From Ilumatobacteraceae bacterium (lineage in GTDB: Bacteria > Actinomycetota > Acidimicrobiia > Acidimicrobiales > Ilumatobacteraceae): a stretch of DNA of 7,736 nucleotides. Below the pieces are notes generated by a model. The model did no database searches, was not told the origin of the DNA, and saw only the letters and a program-made list of their open reading frames with translations. The DNA lies in contig SKSP01000522.1 of NCBI GenBank assembly GCA_007122945.1, positions 1-7,736 on the forward strand, in the 5' to 3' direction. Positions 6,261 through 7,736 of this stretch are shown here, one piece after another. Position numbers and translations under genes: made by a program. The stretch's first letter is position 1; the number at the start of each line of letters is the position of its first letter.

Positions 6261-6266
6261 TACGGT
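6261..6266 (+). promoter_or_regulatory. -10 element of a leaderless promoter (carbinolamine dehydratase-like gene)
   Basis: TACGGT (TANNNT) ends 7 nt before the GTG at 6274. The alternative in-frame GTG at 6268 is only 1 nt after the hexamer and would lie upstream of the expected transcription start, so 6274 is preferred. Confidence 0.5.
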
Positions 6267-6273
6267 TGTGGAC

Positions 6274-6510
6274 GTGAGCTGGGACGAGCGCGACGGCGCA
6301 CTGCACCGGGAGTTCGAGTTCGGTGACTTCTCCGAGGCGTTCGGCTTCATGACGAGGGTGGCGCTGCTCGCCGAGCAGGCCGGGCACCATCCCGACTGGT
6401 CGAACTCGTGGAACACGGTCCGGATCTCCCTCACCTCGCACGACCAGGGGAACGTCGTGACCGACGCCGATCGCGAGCTCGCCGCCGCGATCGACCGGTT
6501 GCTCGATTGA
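6274..6510 (+). CDS. Pterin-4a-carbinolamine dehydratase-like protein (short)
   Basis: 78 aa, cytoplasmic. The family (PCD/DCoH, EC 4.2.1.96) dehydrates 4a-hydroxytetrahydropterin, formed by aromatic amino acid hydroxylases. The family core is present: [55 protein letters not shown] (residues 12-66), with the active-site HHPDW (H38, H39, P40, W42) and H56 in the TSH segment. It begins at the family's conserved Trp (W3) and lacks the usual N-terminal 20-25 residues. No upstream in-frame start other than 6268 exists before a stop at 6184-6186, so the short form is genuine in this sequence. No aromatic hydroxylase is in the window, so the in vivo role is unclear. Its stop overlaps the TTG of the MFS gene (TTGA). 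Confidence 0.85.
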   Translation: MSWDERDGALHREFEFGDFSEAFGFMTRVALLAEQAGHHPDWSNSWNTVRISLTSHDQGNVVTDADRELAAAIDRLLD

Positions 6511-7727
6511 GCACCGACCGCTTCCCGGGGTGGCGGGTCGTCACCGGCGCGTTCATCGTGCTGATGACGTCGTCGGGACTGGCGTTCTACGGCCTCGCCG
6601 TCTATCTCAACGCGTTCAGCCGCGAGCGCGAGTGGGACGTCGCCGCGATCTCGTTCGCCACCACGGTGTTCTTCTTCGTGAGCGGCGCGTTCGGCTTGAT
6701 GGTGGCCCGCCTGATCGCCCGCTACGACCTGCGGTACGTGGTGGTCGGTGGCGGGTTCCTGGGTGGCGCCGCGCTCGCGGTGCTGGGGCAGGTCCAACAG
6801 CCCTGGCACCTGTACCTGCTCTACAGCGTCTTCGCGCTCGGGTTCGCCGGCGCCGGACTCGTCCCGATGACCACCGTGGTGACGCGCTGGTTCCACCGTC
6901 GACGCGGCGTCGCGCTGTCGGTCGCCTCGACGGGACTCTCGGCCGGTGGCGTGGTGGTGACGCCGCTCGCCAAGTGGTTGATCGACGAGCGGGGGCTCGA
7001 GGCGGGCACACCCATACTCGGGCTCGCGTTCGTGCTCGGCACGGTGCCGTTCGCGTTGTGGCTGATCCGACCGGACCCCGCGTCGGCCGGATGGATGCCC
7101 GACGGCGAGCGCTCGGTCGCGGGCGTGGTGATCGACGCACCGCGCGGCGTCCCGTTCGCCGAGGCGGCCAAGAGCCGGTTCTACGCCGCCGTCACGATCG
7201 GCTACGTGCTGGCACTCGGCTCGCAGGTGGGCGGCATCCAGCAGCTCGTGCGGCTCGCCGAGGAGCGCACCGACCGAACGACGGCGACGCTCGCGACGTT
7301 CTTCCTGGCCGGCACGTCGATCGTCGCCCGGCTCGTCGGCGGCCGCATCGTCGCGTACGTGCCGATGATGGGCTTCACGGCGATCCTCGCCGCGCTCCAG
7401 GCGGTCGCGCTGGTGGCGCTCGCCGTGTCGACCTCGACGTGGGCGTTGCTCGCCTCGATCATCCTGTTCGGCGCCACGGTCGGCAACATCCTGATGCTGC
7501 AACCACTCCTGATCGCCGAGCGGTTCGGCGTGGCCGACTACCCGCGCATCTACAGCCGCTCGCAGTTCTACTCGACGCTCGGTGTCGCGGGTGGCCCGCT
7601 GCTGCTCGGCTGGCTGCACGACCACGCCGGCGGGTATCGCACCTCGTACCTGGTGGCGGGCGCGTGTGCGCTGGCCGGCGCAGGCATCCTCGCCGTCGGC
7701 GGCCCCGCTACCGTGGACGACTCGTGA
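6507..7727 (+). CDS. Major facilitator superfamily (MFS) transporter
   Basis: 406 aa inner-membrane transporter with about 12 hydrophobic segments in two groups of six, joined by a hydrophilic loop at about 189-222. The loop between segments 4 and 5 reads [29 protein letters not shown] (126-154), an arrangement common in the oxalate/formate and monocarboxylate-transporter-like MFS branch. The substrate may therefore be a small organic anion, but this cannot be read from the sequence. The TTG start ([10 protein letters not shown]) overlaps the preceding stop as TTGA and lies just before the first membrane segment. A GTG at 6408 would add 33 Arg-rich residues wholly inside the dehydratase gene and is not favoured. 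The gene is probably co-transcribed with the dehydratase. A possible next gene overlaps its stop. Confidence 0.88.
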   Translation: MSTDRFPGWRVVTGAFIVLMTSSGLAFYGLAVYLNAFSREREWDVAAISFATTVFFFVSGAFGLMVARLIARYDLRYVVVGGGFLGGAALAVLGQVQQPWHLYLLYSVFALGFAGAGLVPMTTVVTRWFHRRRGVALSVASTGLSAGGVVVTPLAKWLIDERGLEAGTPILGLAFVLGTVPFALWLIRPDPASAGWMPDGERSVAGVVIDAPRGVPFAEAAKSRFYAAVTIGYVLALGSQVGGIQQLVRLAEERTDRTTATLATFFLAGTSIVARLVGGRIVAYVPMMGFTAILAALQAVALVALAVSTSTWALLASIILFGATVGNILMLQPLLIAERFGVADYPRIYSRSQFYSTLGVAGGPLLLGWLHDHAGGYRTSYLVAGACALAGAGILAVGGPATVDDS

Positions 7728-7736
7728 GCGACGACA
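7724..7736 (+). CDS. Possible start of a further gene (cut by the right edge)
   Basis: GTGAGCGACGAC overlaps the MFS stop as GTGA and would encode MSDD. A TACCGT (TANNNT) at 7709-7714 lies 9 nt upstream, a little further than the 6-7 nt seen elsewhere. Only four codons are visible, so this is a suggestion based on the overlap pattern. Confidence 0.35.

Noticed and set aside
5136..7625. An 829-codon open frame on the minus strand across the methyltransferase, dehydratase and MFS genes
   Set aside because: It is antisense to three well-supported genes. Its product is Arg/His/Asp/Glu-rich and low-complexity, typical of a shadow frame in GC-rich DNA.

Overview
The window is high-GC DNA (third codon positions almost always G or C) with short intergenic gaps. 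Start codons are often GTG or TTG, and several genes lack a Shine-Dalgarno (SD) sequence but have a TANNNT hexamer 6-7 nt before the start codon. Together with a sufD - Rieske ferredoxin - sufC order, this points to an actinobacterium. The style of the Tat-exported surface protein and the Cys-rich small protein suggests the class Acidimicrobiia (Ilumatobacter-like). That class assignment is inference from memory of such genomes, not from a search.

Layout. (1) Positions 1-1425, minus strand: two tandem paralogous genes for exported proteins of unknown function. Only the first 20 codons of the downstream copy lie in the window; the upstream copy (238-1305) is complete. Their 5' leaders are also duplicated (58-181 and 1303-1425). 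(2) Positions 1427-4109, plus strand: a four-cysteine small protein of unknown function, then sufD, a Rieske-type [2Fe-2S] protein and sufC. The last three are joined by ATGA stop/start overlaps and form an iron-sulfur cluster assembly operon. sufB, sufS and sufU are not in the window. (3) Positions 4126-4149: a strong inverted repeat between the convergent sufC and htpX genes, probably a shared terminator. (4) Positions 4165-5052, minus strand: htpX, a membrane zinc metalloprotease. (5) Positions 5175-6182, plus strand: an FkbM-family methyltransferase, divergent from htpX, with a three-copy 10-bp direct repeat in the gap. (6) Positions 6274-7727, plus strand: a short pterin-4a-carbinolamine dehydratase-like protein overlapping an MFS transporter by a TTGA junction. 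A further gene may begin at the last bases through a GTGA overlap.

The suf genes cooperate in Fe-S cluster assembly: SufC is the ATPase and SufD the scaffold partner, with SufB needed from elsewhere. The other genes are mostly housekeeping or transport and have no evident pathway link to each other. The best candidates for something undescribed are the small CX16CX11CX3C protein upstream of sufD, the duplicated surface-protein locus whose noncoding leader is at least as conserved as the adjoining coding sequence, and the repeated leaderless promoter architecture (five cases in under 8 kb). I see no mobile element, CRISPR array, tRNA or rRNA.
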